Shown here: one piece after another, positions 1 through 10,261 of the stretch
How positions within the stretch are numbered: the stretch's first letter is position 1
How the letters are laid out: every line of letters starts with the position of its first letter
Assembly (NCBI GenBank): GCA_963756975.1
Contig: CAVWPS010000001.1
Location: forward strand, 806,001-870,000
Direction: 5' to 3'
DNA: 64,000 nucleotides
DNA from: CAVRQM01 sp963756975
GTDB lineage: Bacteria; Pseudomonadota; Alphaproteobacteria; Acetobacterales; Acetobacteraceae
Translations under genes and position numbers: made by a program
The notes under the pieces: generated by a model
The model's database searches: none
Told to the model about the DNA's origin: nothing
What the model saw: only the letters and a program-made list of their open reading frames with translations

Positions 1-28
1 TCGGGATATGCGCGTTGCTCGACAGACC

Positions 29-1927
29 TCAAAACCCGAACATGTGGTCCAGACTGAACCCGCCCCGCCCGTCCAGAACCCCGTGATACCCGAACAGCCG
101 GCACGTCGCGTCGCGGATCAGGACGTAACCGCCCTCCCCCGCCGCAGACACCGCGTCCGCGCCGAACGCCTCCTCGGGCACCACCGTGCGCCGAGCCCGA
201 GCACGCGATCGCCAGCGCCGCTTCGGCCTGCACCGCGCCATTCGCATCGTGCAGCAGCAGTGTCGTGCTCGATTGCGGCAGCCAGGGGGACGACGCCGAA
301 TAGATCAGGTGCGCGAAGCTGCGCCGTCCGCCGTGCCCCAGCTTTAGGAACAGCCGCGTCGACAGCCCCGGCGGCGGGCCGGAGTAGCTTTGCGGCTCGT
401 CGCGATAGGTCATCGCCGTGTTGTAGATGTGAGCGCCGAAGCTGCTCTCGGCGATGTGGCCGGACGCGCGGTGCTCGGCGCGGACCAGCGTGTGCAGCCA
501 GCCATCCGCCTCGCCGCCGTCGCTAAAATCGTAGACCAGCTCGGCGTGGCCGCCCCGCAGGAGCGCGCCCTCCGGCACCTCGGCGTCGATGTCGAGCGCC
601 ACCGCATGATCACGCGGCAGGTTGCCGACGAACCGGCTCGCGACCCGCGTGCCGTCCGCCTCGAACACATCGAGCCGGATCGGCAGGCTGCGCTGGCTTT
701 CGGCCATCGGCGTCGGCTGGATCAGCGTCCGGTAGTCCGGTCGCGCGGCAGGATCGGGACCGGCAGCAGGTAGCCGCGACCCAGCGACGGCGGCAGCGTG
801 CGGATGCCGGGGTCCGGTTGCAGGCCGGCGCGCTCGACGTTGGCGTGGGCGATGCGGGTGCGGTTGTCGCGCGTGACCTCGTAGCGCGGGCGAACGAGGT
901 GCCGGCCGGCGCGCAGTTCGATCTGGGCGGGCCACACGATGCCGGGCAGCAACGCGGCCACATCCACCGCGACCGAGGCGTATGGCGCGATCGCGTGCGG
1001 CCACGCGACCGGGCGCTCGGCCCCCATGCGATCGAGCGCGATGTCGCCGGCGGGGATCGGGGCGGCATGGCTGTTCTGGACCCAGACCACCACGCGCTCG
1101 TTCGCGTCCGGGGCCGGGATGCCGGCGTAGCGGTCGGACGGCCAGGCGTTCGCGTCGTGGGTGACGGAGAGGCTCGCTTCGTTGCCCGACCCGGTGACGT
1201 CGAGCGCGTATTTCACCACGTCGTGCCCGGCGACGCCGATCGCGTGGATGAACAGCTGGCCGGTAAACGCCGGCAAGGAAAACCGCGCGCGCACCTCGGC
1301 ACTGTCGATGACGAGGCCGGCCGGGCCATCGGGCACCGCCTGCTCCCACGTCGCGAGCGCGTGGCCGTCCGCGTCGAACAGCCGCAGCCAAAGCCGCACC
1401 GCTTTCGCGCCGTAGCCCGCCCAGTAGTTCGCGGTGACCAGCCGTGTCGACAGGCCGTGCTCGTCGCGGAAGAAGGCGTGGTTGGTCGCGTAGTTCAGCC
1501 GGTCGAGCGTGCGCGCCTTGTTCGTCAGCATCGCGTCGGGCAGCCGGGCCGCGTCCAGCGTCACGATGGCCGCGCCCTGCGGGGCCAGCGCGGGCAGCCG
1601 GTCGGCGAGCCGGCGCGCGTCGAACGCACAGACCAGCACAATATCGGCCCCGCTCGCCGCCAGCTCCGTCACCGCGAGCCCCGGCAGGCCGCCCGACACG
1701 CGCCCGACCTGGGCCACGTCCTGAACGTAGCGGCCGGCGAAGTTCGGCGCGGCGGGATGAAGTGCCAGCAGCGCGCCCGCCACGTCCTCGGGGTCGAACA
1801 GGGCGACGCGCTTGCCGTCGAACGAGGCGTAGAGGACGGCGATCGCCTCGGCCGCGAGCGGATGGGCGAGCGCCTTGTAGAGCACGTTGCCGCCGGCGCG
1901 GGAATCGAACGTCTGGATGTCCAGCAT
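29..1927 (-). CDS. Hypothetical protein of glycan operon (about 632 aa, two apparent frameshifts)
   Basis: I do not recognise a named family. The N-terminal 400 residues read without interruption from ATG 1927 (MLDIQTFDSRAGGNVLYKAL) and begin like a nucleotide- or sugar-handling Rossmann-type domain, followed by beta-rich stretches suggesting Ig-like or jelly-roll domains. Near 739 one base seems missing and near 197 one base seems extra; with both repaired the frame runs to the stop at 29 and the length is a whole number of codons. It lies 13 bp after the ELM1-like gene, as last gene of the minus-strand glycan operon, so a role in surface glycans is plausible by context only. No signal peptide is evident. 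Confidence 0.6.
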
Positions 1928-1940
1928 GGCGCAAAAACCT

Positions 1941-2930
1941 CTAAAAACCGAGCCGGCGGCGCATTTCTGCCGCCGCCCAGGGCGTGTCGTCGACCGGCGT
2001 GAAATCCCACGATTCGAGGCGTCCCCGGAAGGGGCGCACCCGGCCGTCTTGCGTCAGGCCGGCCAAAAAGCGGCCGATGCGGCGCGACCGGCCGGGCAAC
2101 TCGGCGATCAGCACGGGGGCGGCGGTCGCCACCGCCTCGCTGACCATCGAGACGCTGTCGCCGGTGACCACGATCAGGTCGGCGCACGCGAGCAGCCCGA
2201 GATACGGGTTCTCGCCCGCGCCGTCCCAGGTCCATGCCCGCTCCGGGTCGAGTGCGGCCAGCATCGCGGTCACCGCCGGATCGGTGCGGCGCGACGGCGT
2301 GATCGCAAGGCCGGCCCCCTGATCGAGCAGGGCGCGCAGGCCGCCGGCGAGTGCGGCGCCCTCGGCCGGACCCAGCCGGAAGCGGCCGTTGCTGCCGCCG
2401 ACCAGCACGCCGACCAGCGGGCGCGGCAGCCTCGCCAGCCTCGGCGTCCAGAGTGCGGCGGCCTCGGCGAGGCGGGACGGCGTCACGCGGTGGATGGCTG
2501 TCCGGGTCGCGATCACGTTCGGTCCGGCCAAGCCGTCGTGACGGGCGGCGACGACGAGGTCGAACGCGCGCGGGTCGCGGCGCGGGTGCTGGACGATCAC
2601 GCGCTTGCATCCGCTCAACGCGGACAGAACCGCGGCCGCCTTGCCGCCGCAGCCGATCAGCAACTCCGGCAGCGGTCGCGCGAACGCCTGCGGATCGACG
2701 GCGGCCAGCGGATACGGCCAGAATTCCGGCGGCACCCAATTCCACGGTTTTCGCGACAAAATCGTGCGTTCGGCGGGATGCAGCCCGGCGGCCTCGGCGA
2801 GCCCGGTCGCCTGTGCGCGCAATCCCGCGAACGGCTCGGTCAGAATCGCCGTGTCTATGGCGGGGGCTCGCCGTGCAGGGCCGCGAGTTGCTCGGCCATC
2901 CGCGCGGCCGTCCGTCGCTGCCACGCCCAC
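1941..2930 (-). CDS. Mitochondrial fission ELM1-family protein
   Basis: Resembles the ELM1-like family, which has a GT-B glycosyltransferase-like fold in bacteria. Visible hallmarks are the N-terminal pattern around AILTEPFAGLRAQATGLAEA, a central segment PLVGVLVGGSNGRFRL, and the C-terminal ADLIVVTGDSVSMVSEA followed by PVLI, which in this family forms the nucleotide-sugar-like binding end. The start is unresolved: recognisable homology begins near 2860, right after the stop of the upstream gene (2855-2857), but no ATG lies there; GTG codons at 2930 and 2924 would overlap the upstream gene by about 75 bases. Its place between glycosyltransferase-like genes supports an envelope-glycan role, which is inference. 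Confidence 0.75.
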   Translation of the reverse strand: MGVAATDGRADGRATRGPARRAPAIDTAILTEPFAGLRAQATGLAEAAGLHPAERTILSRKPWNWVPPEFWPYPLAAVDPQAFARPLPELLIGCGGKAAAVLSALSGCKRVIVQHPRRDPRAFDLVVAARHDGLAGPNVIATRTAIHRVTPSRLAEAAALWTPRLARLPRPLVGVLVGGSNGRFRLGPAEGAALAGGLRALLDQGAGLAITPSRRTDPAVTAMLAALDPERAWTWDGAGENPYLGLLACADLIVVTGDSVSMVSEAVATAAPVLIAELPGRSRRIGRFLAGLTQDGRVRPFRGRLESWDFTPVDDTPWAAAEMRRRLGF

Positions 2931-4229
2931 ATCCGGGCGGCGTCGGCCAGCGCGTCCCGCACCAGCGCGTCATCGCGCAGTGTCGACAGCGCGTCGCCGA
3001 TGTCGTCCTGCGCCGCCTCGACATACAGCGCGCCATCCGGCCCGAGATCTTCCCGCGCCGCCTCGCCCGGCATCACCGCCAGCGGCACGCCGGCTTCCAC
3101 GGCGGCGGCGAGGCGGTGGCCGGCGAAAGGGTCATCGAGATGGAGCACGCCGTACGACGCGGCCGAACCGGGGTCGTTGATGCGGAATGTCCGCTCGCCC
3201 TCGTTCGGCACGATCAGCAGGGTGCCGGTCGGGCTGGCGCCGTCCGGCACGGGCGGCGGTGCCGGGAAGCCGAGGCGCGCGACCCGGTCGGGCTCGATGC
3301 CGTGCATCTGGTGCAGGGCGATGGCGGTACGAGGGTTGTCAACCACGAACGCGGTGGTGGCCTCGTCGTGCATCGGCACGCGCGACAGGTCGAACCGGTC
3401 GCGAATGTGGGTAAAAATGCGCCGGCCCGACGCGGCCAGCGCCGGTACGTCGTGGATCGGCCCGAAGGCGTGGACGTTCCATGGCCGCAGATGATCGAGT
3501 GCCACGCCGCGCGCGACCGGTCCGGTGGGGATGGCGGCAAGCAGGCGAACACCGTCGGGGGCCGGTTCCGCCGGCTCATCGGCCACCGCATCCCCGGGTT
3601 GCTCCCCGGAGACGGCCTCATCCGTGCCCTCCGGCTCCGGGTCGGGCATCCCCGGTGCGTACAGAGCGAGCACGGCGACCGTCTCGCCGTTCGCCACGCA
3701 CGCGCTCGCGACGTCGAACGCCTGCCGACGGAGCGCCGGGTCGGCGAGCAGGATCAGCACCGCGACCGGCGCGCCCGAGTTCGGCGCGGATCGCGGCCAC
3801 GTCGAGCGCCGAAGGATCGGCCCAGCGGAGTCGCGGCGTCAGATCGTCTTCCCACAGCCGCAGGCGGCAATCGTCGAACGTCGCCTCGACGAACACGCGC
3901 CGCACCGTCGCGTCCGGCAGCAGGGCGCTCACCCGTTCGAGCGAGCCGACATCGCCCGCCGCGACCGCCGCGTCGCCCAGTTGCGCCGAAGCCGCCCACC
4001 GGCACGACGCGATCACGCCGAGCCGGTAGAGCAAGCCGGCTTCCGGCATCAATTCGGCCGTCACCCGGTCGGACCAGTGCAGGCTGGCCGGAATGTCGGG
4101 CGGGACGACCCGGCCCTCCGCTTCACCGGTGCGGACGTGATGCGCGAGCGGGTCGCCGATCCCGTCGGCGGCGTCACGGAGCGCGAGGTCGGGGTAGGCC
4201 TGCAGGTAGCGTTCGGCCCCGGTCGTCAT
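2855..4229 (-). CDS. Glycosyltransferase-like protein (about 457 aa, one apparent frameshift)
   Basis: The N-terminus carries YLQAYPDLALRDA followed by DPLAHHV and GEAEGR, a short module seen beside or within many alphaproteobacterial glycosyltransferases. The C-terminal 300 residues resemble a GT-B half: RRIFTHIRDRF, a GTLLIVPNEGE strand, and LHLDDPFAGHRLAAAVEAGVP, similar to the acceptor/donor loops of GT4 enzymes. The frame breaks at the CCC run 3774-3776 (plus strand); dropping one base gives the smooth reading ELGAPVAVLILLADP and a whole number of codons. ATGA overlap at 4226-4229 couples it to the preceding gene. The catalytic activity and substrate are not deducible. Confidence 0.65.
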
Positions 4230-6336
4230 CGCGGCACCCCGAACGTCACGGCGTCGCGCACCGGCATGACCGTCAGCCCCTCGCCGATCAGTTTCAGCAG
4301 CACATCGTGCACCGCGACGCCCGGCAGGATGGCGGACCCGCGCGTCACCGGCGGCGCGTCGGACCCGAGTTGTTCACGGCGCGCGACCGCGAGCAGCGGC
4401 CAAGTTGCGACACCCGCCATTCCCTCCGCCCGCATCGCTTCGAGCGTTCCGGTCACCGCTTCGGCGTCGATCCGGGCGGCGACATGCCCCGTGTCGTCGG
4501 CGCGCACCAGCACCCGCGGCATCGCGGCCGCGACCGAACCGTCCGCTCGCATCGCCTCCGCGATCCGGGTCAGGGCGGAAAGCGGCAGATGGATGTCCGG
4601 CCCACGCAGCAGCACAAGGTCCGGGCCGAGCAGATCGTCCAGCACGCGGGACCCCGGTTCGCGCATGGCGTCGGCCACCGGGGCGGCCAATTCGTGGGCG
4701 ACCGGTCCGGCCGCCGGCTCCAGCGGCGGCAAGATCGGGCCACCCTCGCGCAGGCCCGGCGGGTTGCGGAACCGGTGCCGCCGCAAGCGCGGTCAGTGCC
4801 GCGTGCGCGGAGGCCGGGAGCAGTGTCGCGCGCGCGCCGTTGACCAGCGCCGCCTGCCGGGCACCTTCGCTGACGGTCACCACACGGGGCGGCCCGGCAT
4901 CGCCGATCGCGGCGAGGCTGCGCGCGATCGCGAGCCGCGCCGGCGACAGCACATCGTCGGACGATGTCAGATCGAGCAGCGCCGTCGCGGCCGCGTAGCG
5001 GCCCAGCAGCTCCGCGTGGTGCTCGGCGAACTCGGCGAACAGGCGCGAGCCGCAATCGTGGATCGCCACCACCGCCGTCTGCACGAACAGCCGGGCGACG
5101 ATGTCGCGCGCGACGGCGGCGTCGCAGCCGTGGCGGGCGAGCAATCCGTCCACGTCGACGGCGACCAGACGCGGCTCGGCCCGCGAGCGCCCACGGCACC
5201 CGCAACGCGCCGAGCCGGTGGATCAGCAGCACCTGATGCGTGTCGCCCGCCTGCTCCATGGCGTCGATAATCAGGCGTGGCATCACGCGGTCCGCGCCCT
5301 GCAGCGTGTCGGCCTCGATGAAGACGGCGATCTTCGGCTTCGTGTTCAGCCGCACCGCGATCGTCCGCCACGCCAGCGCCGGCCCGTTCAGGAACGGCGC
5401 CAATCCGACTCGAGGCTTAAGCGGCTCCGCCCGCGCGAACACGTCCAGCGCCGGCTCGACCGCGGCGACCGTGGCCGCGGCCTCGAAGAAGAACGCGCGG
5501 ATCGGCAGGGTGCGGCGGTCGACCGGGTCGTAGCCGTTCGAGACCGATCGCAGCAGGTGCGCGGGGTCGCCCCAGCCCGTCTGCGCCGTCGCCTCGTTGG
5601 CGCGCGATTCCTCGCGGACCGTCAGCGGATCGAACAGCACGCTACGGCCCATGACGCGCTGTCCGGCGGGCTCGGCGTGACGGCGAAACCCGACCGTCTC
5701 CGGCACGAATAGATGCGGCACACCCCGGCCGAGCGTCTCGGCGACCCAGCGCCGGTTGTCCTGCCCGATGCCCGGGCCGTTGTCGCGCCCGGCCATGGGC
5801 GATGCTTCCACCGCCGCGCGGCCGCACATCGGCATGGTGGAGAACACCGGGGCCGCGATGAGGCTCAGCGGGTCGAACATCGGGTCGTCGGAACGGATCG
5901 AGCGCACCACGTACGCCGCCCCGCCGAAGGTCGCGACCAGTTCCGGGTGCAGCACCATCTCGCCCACCCCGTCGGACCGGGCGCGGGCCGCATAGGCGAG
6001 GAACCGCTCATGGTAGTCGGGCGACACCAGTTCACCCGCCTGATGGAAGAACAGCGTGTCCGCCGTGCCCGCGTTGATGGCGTGCTGACGCGGCGCGCCG
6101 ACGCATCCGGCGTCGATCTCGCCGGGGCTGGCGATCGTCGAGACGGTGGACACAAGCGGCGCGGCGCGGCGCAGCAGGCGGGCTGTCTGCGCGTCCGGCC
6201 GGTCCGCCACGACCATGATATCGATCTCATGGCCGGCCGCGCGGGCGTGCGCCACCGAGGCCGCGACCGCGCGCACCGTCACGTACAGGAACGGGGCCGG
6301 GCCGGACGCGGTGACGATCACGGTGGCTTCGGCCAA
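4226..6336 (-). CDS. Glycosyltransferase family 2-like protein (about 702 aa, two apparent frameshifts)
   Basis: The start MAEATVIVTASGPAPFLYVT and the following IDIMVVADRPDAQTARLLRR look like the beta1-alpha-beta2 opening of GT2 (GT-A) enzymes; TLFFHQAGELVSPDYHERFL fits the acidic metal-site region. A second half (from about residue 330) contains KIAVFIEADTLQGADR and a further GT-like block ending VMPRVLV. Frame breaks near 5180 and 4757 both sit in short C runs of the plus strand; removing one base at each restores LAGEPRLVAVDVDGLL and PAGLREGGPILP, giving 703 codons. TTG 6336 is preferred because GGAGCAGAG precedes it. It is the first gene of the minus-strand operon reaching to position 29. 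Confidence 0.65.
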
Positions 6337-6676
6337 CTCTGCTCCGGCGTTAGTCGTGGGGGCGCGATACCGGTTCCGTATCGTCCCGGCAACCGGCGCC
6401 CCGCCGCGACCGGCTGGCAGCCATGCCGCAATGCAGCATGTTTGGCTTGCATTTTGTCGCGGTCACGGTTACTTACGGCCCGCGCCTGATGTGTTCGTGT
6501 GCGCTGCCAGCCCTCTCCCGGGCCTACCATTATCGGGATAGCGGGACCGCTGACGCCACCGGTAGCTCTCCTTCACTCAGTCTTCCAGCGCCGGTTCGCG
6601 ATCCTGCCGATCGCCATCGACCTGTGTCCGACCTCCATCCGGGGGCCGGCCGGGTCCGGATGCGAAAGTTCCCGTT
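6337..6676. other. Intergenic region between divergent glycan operon and helicase gene
   Basis: About 340 bases without a convincing gene, between two divergently transcribed units. It holds one good plus-strand sigma-70-like promoter (6447-6475) and would give the helicase mRNA a leader of roughly 195 bases. I see no repeat or RNA gene in it. Confidence 0.6.
6447..6475 (+). promoter_or_regulatory. Candidate sigma-70 promoter for the DEAD-box helicase
   Basis: TTGCAT at 6447-6452 and TACTTA at 6470-6475 are separated by 17 bases, close to the sigma-70 consensus. It stands in the only AT-richer stretch of the intergenic region and points toward the helicase gene 200 bases downstream. Confidence 0.4.
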
Positions 6677-7897
6677 TTGACCCTCGATATCACGACCGCC
6701 TCGGTTCACGCCGACGACGACACCACGCCCGCCACCGCCGCCCCGGCGACGAGCGGGTTCGCCGGCCTCGGCCTGGCAGCTCCCCTGCTGCGCGCGCTGA
6801 CCACCGAAGGCTACACCACGCCCACCCCGATCCAGCAGCAGGCGATCCCGCCGGCGATGCTCGGCCGCGACGTCCAGGGCATCGCCCAGACCGGCACCGG
6901 CAAGACGGCCGCCTTCGCGCTGCCGATCCTGCACCGCCTGCTCGCCGACAAGACCCCCGCCCCGCGCGGCGGCTGCCGCGTCCTGGTGCTCTCGCCGACC
7001 CGCGAGCTCGCCAGCCAGATCGCCGATAGTTTTCGCGCCTATGGCCGTCACACGGGGCTTCGCGTCGCCCTGATGTTCGGCGGCGTGCCGAAGGGCCGTC
7101 AGGCCAAGACGATGGCCGGCGGCGTCGACATTCTTGTCGCGACCCCGGGCCGCCTGATCGACCACATGCAGGACCGCGCCGTTCGCCTCGACGGCGTGAG
7201 CGTGCTGGTGCTCGACGAGGCCGACCACATGCTCGACCTCGGGTTCATCATCCCGATCCGCCGCATCGTCAAAGACATCCCGGCGAAGCGCCAGACGATG
7301 TTCTTCTCGGCCACCATGCCGAAGGACATCGAGGAACTCGCCGGCTCGATGCTGCGCGACCCGGTGCATGTGTCGGTCACACCGGCCGCGACCACGGTCG
7401 AGCGCGTCGACCAGCACGTCATCTTCGTCGACGGTGCGCGCAAGCGCCACGTCCTGCTCGACCTGCTGGTCAGCCACACGACCGGCCGCACGCTGGTCTT
7501 CACCCGCACGAAGCACGGGGCCGATCGCGTCGTGAAGCACCTCGAGGAGAGCGGCATGCCGGCCGCCGCCATCCACGGCAACAAAAGCCAGGGCCAGCGC
7601 GAGCGCGCGCTGCTCGGGTTCCGCACCGGTGAGACGCGGGTCCTGATCGCGACCGACATCGCGGCGCGCGGCATCGACGTCGATGGCGTCACGCACGTCA
7701 TCAACTTCGACCTGCCGAACGTGCCCGAGAGCTACGTCCACCGCATCGGCCGCACCGCGCGCGCCGGCGCGAGCGGCACGGCGATCAGCTTCTGCGATCC
7801 GACGGAGCGGGCGTTCCTGCGCAGCATCGAGAAGCTGACGCGGACCAAAGTGCCGGTGATGACGATCGACAGCGCCCGCCCGCAGCGCGCGGCCTGA
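6677..7897 (+). CDS. rhlE: DEAD/DEAH-box RNA helicase, RhlE-like
   Basis: ATP-dependent RNA helicase expected to remodel RNA during ribosome assembly or RNA decay. All core motifs are visible: Q motif TPIQQQAIP, motif I AQTGTGKT (residues 70-77), Ia PTREL, TPGR, motif II DEAD (180-183), motif III SAT (211-213), and motif VI HRIGRTARAG near residue 355. At 406 residues it is a minimal helicase core with no long basic C-terminal tail. The start is the TTG at 6677 since no in-frame ATG or GTG gives the conserved N-terminus. Transcribed alone, with a long leader. RhlE rather than another DEAD paralogue is my best guess. Confidence 0.9.
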   Translation: MTLDITTASVHADDDTTPATAAPATSGFAGLGLAAPLLRALTTEGYTTPTPIQQQAIPPAMLGRDVQGIAQTGTGKTAAFALPILHRLLADKTPAPRGGCRVLVLSPTRELASQIADSFRAYGRHTGLRVALMFGGVPKGRQAKTMAGGVDILVATPGRLIDHMQDRAVRLDGVSVLVLDEADHMLDLGFIIPIRRIVKDIPAKRQTMFFSATMPKDIEELAGSMLRDPVHVSVTPAATTVERVDQHVIFVDGARKRHVLLDLLVSHTTGRTLVFTRTKHGADRVVKHLEESGMPAAAIHGNKSQGQRERALLGFRTGETRVLIATDIAARGIDVDGVTHVINFDLPNVPESYVHRIGRTARAGASGTAISFCDPTERAFLRSIEKLTRTKVPVMTIDSARPQRAA

Positions 7898-7912
7898 TCT
7901 TGGCTCGCTAAC

Positions 7913-7936
7913 AGCCGGGCCACGTTTGGCCCGGCT
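7913..7936 (+). terminator. Stem-loop after the helicase gene
   Basis: A perfect 9-bp stem AGCCGGGCC / GGCCCGGCT with a 6-base loop starts 15 bases after the helicase stop. There is no U-run, so it may need Rho or act as a 3' stabiliser. Confidence 0.5.
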
Positions 7937-8082
7937 ACTCCTCACGTTCCTCACCTTGCGCGGGCTCGACCCGCGTATCCCCGCGGCAGCAGCATCGCCG
8001 GCCGATCGCGTGGATATCGGGCAAGCCCTTTCAAGGTGTTAGCGAATGGTGAGGCGCATCCAGCTCAGGCGGCGGGCGCAGA

Positions 8083-8409
8083 TCAACCGATTAGCGCGAG
8101 CAGCTTAGCCCTGACCTCATCCAATTCAGCCGAACTGACCCGCCCCTTGCGGGTGGCCCGACGTGCGCGCCAGTCCTGATTTTTGACCTGGTCGGCGAGC
8201 ACCACGCTCTTAGGGTTGCCGGCGAGGGCCACCTCGAACGGGTAACCTTTGATACGCGTTGTCGTGGGGCAGCAGACCATCATCCCGGACCGTCCGTTAT
8301 AGCCGGCCGGGCTGAGGACCACCGCCGGCCGGTGACCGCCCTGCTCGTGCCCCGCTTGTGGGTCGAAATCGAGCCAGACGATGTCGCCGGCGTCCGGCAC
8401 ATAAGCCAC
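8083..8409 (-). CDS. mazF: MazF-type endoribonuclease toxin
   Basis: Sequence-specific mRNA interferase of the MazF/ChpB (PemK-like) family, 108 aa, the usual length. Visible hallmarks: PDAGDIVWLDFDPQAGHEQ with GGHRPAVVLSP (the first strands and catalytic Arg region) and CCPTTTRIKGYPFEV. The start is a GTG at 8409 that follows the mazE stop (8412-8414) by two bases, so translation is probably coupled. Forms an operon with mazE under the promoter at 8682-8710. No sign of damage. Confidence 0.93.
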   Translation of the reverse strand: MAYVPDAGDIVWLDFDPQAGHEQGGHRPAVVLSPAGYNGRSGMMVCCPTTTRIKGYPFEVALAGNPKSVVLADQVKNQDWRARRATRKGRVSSAELDEVRAKLLALIG

Positions 8410-8411
8410 CG

Positions 8412-8654
8412 CTACCAGACCTCGTTCCCAACTGGATCGCCCATGTCCACGACCTCATGACGGTTGTCGTCCGTGATACCCGCCACCAGCGCCTCAATGT
8501 CGTAGCGGGCCGGCTTCAGAGGCTCGATCACGATGCGGCCGCCCTCCTCCCGCACGTCGACGGGCTGATCAACGGCAACATGCGCGGCTGCCAGAACGGC
8601 GGCGGGGATGCGCACGGCGGCGCTGTTACCCCATTTTTTGACTACGCCCTGCAT
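8412..8654 (-). CDS. mazE: MazE-type antitoxin
   Basis: AbrB/SpoVT-fold antitoxin, 80 aa, that should bind the operon promoter through its N-terminal swapped-hairpin domain and neutralise MazF with its C-terminal tail. The N-terminus VVKKWGNSAAVRIP matches the MazE DNA-binding signature and the C-terminus GDPVGNEVW matches the MazF-binding end of E. coli MazE. ATG 8654 is preferred over the upstream GTG 8660 because GAGG lies 7 bases before it. A palindrome over its promoter -10 box fits autorepression. Confidence 0.93.
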   Translation of the reverse strand: MQGVVKKWGNSAAVRIPAAVLAAAHVAVDQPVDVREEGGRIVIEPLKPARYDIEALVAGITDDNRHEVVDMGDPVGNEVW

Positions 8655-8672
8655 CTCCACACCTCAATAAGT

Positions 8673-8710
8673 TGTATCTACATAGTAGACACATCATCAC
8701 GACGTGACAA
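8673..8710 (-). promoter_or_regulatory. mazEF promoter with overlapping palindromic operator
   Basis: On the minus strand TTGTCA (8710-8705) and TACTAT (8687-8682) are 17 bases apart, a near-consensus sigma-70 promoter ending just upstream of mazE. A near-perfect inverted repeat, TGTATCTAC-ATA-GTAGACACA (8673-8693, 8 of 9 arm bases paired), covers the -10 box and is a natural MazE/MazEF operator. Operator function is inferred from position and symmetry. Confidence 0.6.
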
Positions 8711-8760
8711 GCTGGATGCGGCCCGATTGACTGCCGCCGGCAGCATGGGACAGTCCGGCG

Positions 8761-10261
8761 ATGAACGCCCCCGTCAAGCAGCCGAACCTCCTCATCATCG
8801 TCGCCGATCAGATGGCCGCGAGCAGCCTCCCCGCGTGGGGCAACCGCGTCGCCCGCACGCCGCACCTCGACCGGCTGTGCGCCGAGGGCGTGCGGTTCGA
8901 TCGCGCTTACACCAACAGCCCGCTCTGCAGTCCCGCGCGCGCCACCTTCATGACCGGGCTGCTGCCGAGCCGGACCGGGGTGTTCGACAACGCGTGCGCG
9001 CTGGCCGCCGATACGCCCACCTTCGCCCACCATCTGCGCCTCGCCGGCTACCGCACGATCCTGGCCGGCAAGATGCATTTCGTCGGGCCGGATCAGCTGC
9101 ACGGGTTCGAGGAGCGGATCACCACCGACATCTACCCGGCCGATTTCGGCTGGACCCCGGACTGGACCCGTCCGGACGAGCGGCCCGACTGGTATCACTC
9201 GATGGATTCCGTGCTGCAGGCGGGGCCGGTCGCGCGCACCAACCAGATCGACTTCGACGAGGAGGTGATGTTTCACGCGCGCCGAAAACTGTTCGATCTG
9301 GCGCGGTTCGGCGACGGGCGGCCGTTCTGCATGGTGGTGTCGCTGACCCATCCGCACGACCCGTTCAACATCGGCCAGGAATTCTGGGACCGTTACGCCG
9401 ACGCCGACATCGACCTCCCGCGCGTGTCGCGCCGCAACGACGCCGATCCGCACACGCTGCGTCTGCGCCATGCCTGCGCAATCGACGCGCAGCCGGTCAC
9501 GGACACAACAGGTGCGCGACGCCCGGCACGCGTATTATGGGGCGGTGTCGTTCGTCGACGATCAGGTCGGCAGCCTTCGCGCGACGCTGGCCACGACGGG
9601 GCTCGATCGCGACACGGTGCTGGTCGCCATGAGCGACCACGGCGAGATGCTCGGCGAGCGCGGGCTCTGGTACAAGATGTCGTTCTTCGAGGATGCCTGC
9701 CGCGTCCCGCTGATCTTCCACGCGCCCGGACGGTTCGCGGGCCGGGTGGTCCGCGAAGTCGTGTCGGTGGCGGACATGACCGCGACGTTCTGCGAACTGG
9801 CCGGCGCGCCGCCGCCCGAGGGCACGGACGGACGCAGCCTGCTCGGCCACCTCACCGGCGAGGGCGGGCACGACGAGGCGTTCGGCGAATATTGCGGCGA
9901 GGGCACGGTCGAGCCGATCGTCATGATCCGGCGCGGGCGGTTCAAATTCGTGCACGCGCCGGGCGACCCGGACCAGCTTTTCGACCTCGACGCCGACCCC
10001 GACGAACTGTTCTCCCTGACCGGCACCGATAAGTTTGCAGAGGAAGCTGCCGCACGCTGGGACCTGCCCGCGCTAAAAACCGAGGTGCTGGCGAGCCAGG
10101 CGCGGCGGCGCATCGTGGCCGCGTCGCTGGCCGTGGGGCGTCATACCGCTTGGGATTGGCAACCGCCCGGTGAGGCGGCGACGGCGTATGTGCGCCGGCA
10201 CAAGCCGCTCGAACGGCTCGAAGCCGACGCGCGGCTGGCGAGCCGGACGCCTAGCGCCTGA
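8761..10261 (+). CDS. betC: Sulfatase, choline-sulfatase-like (one apparent frameshift)
   Basis: Type I sulfatase, probably choline-sulfatase, hydrolysing choline-O-sulfate to choline and sulfate. The N-terminus QPNLLIIVADQMAASSLPAW carries the metal-binding D, and C56-S-P-A-R60 is the CxPxR motif whose Cys becomes formylglycine. The second half has VAMSDHGEMLGERGLWYKMS and a typical choline-sulfatase C-terminal region. The frame breaks near 9507 in an AA pair; removing one base gives a 499-aa protein, the usual length for the family. It is divergent from mazEF and has no bet genes beside it, so the substrate is inferred from similarity. Its end overlaps the convergent GT4 gene by 11 bases. 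Confidence 0.8.

Noticed and set aside
8761..10261. Osmoprotectant bet operon around the sulfatase
   Set aside because: No betA, betB or choline transporter gene lies nearby; only the sulfatase itself resembles BetC.
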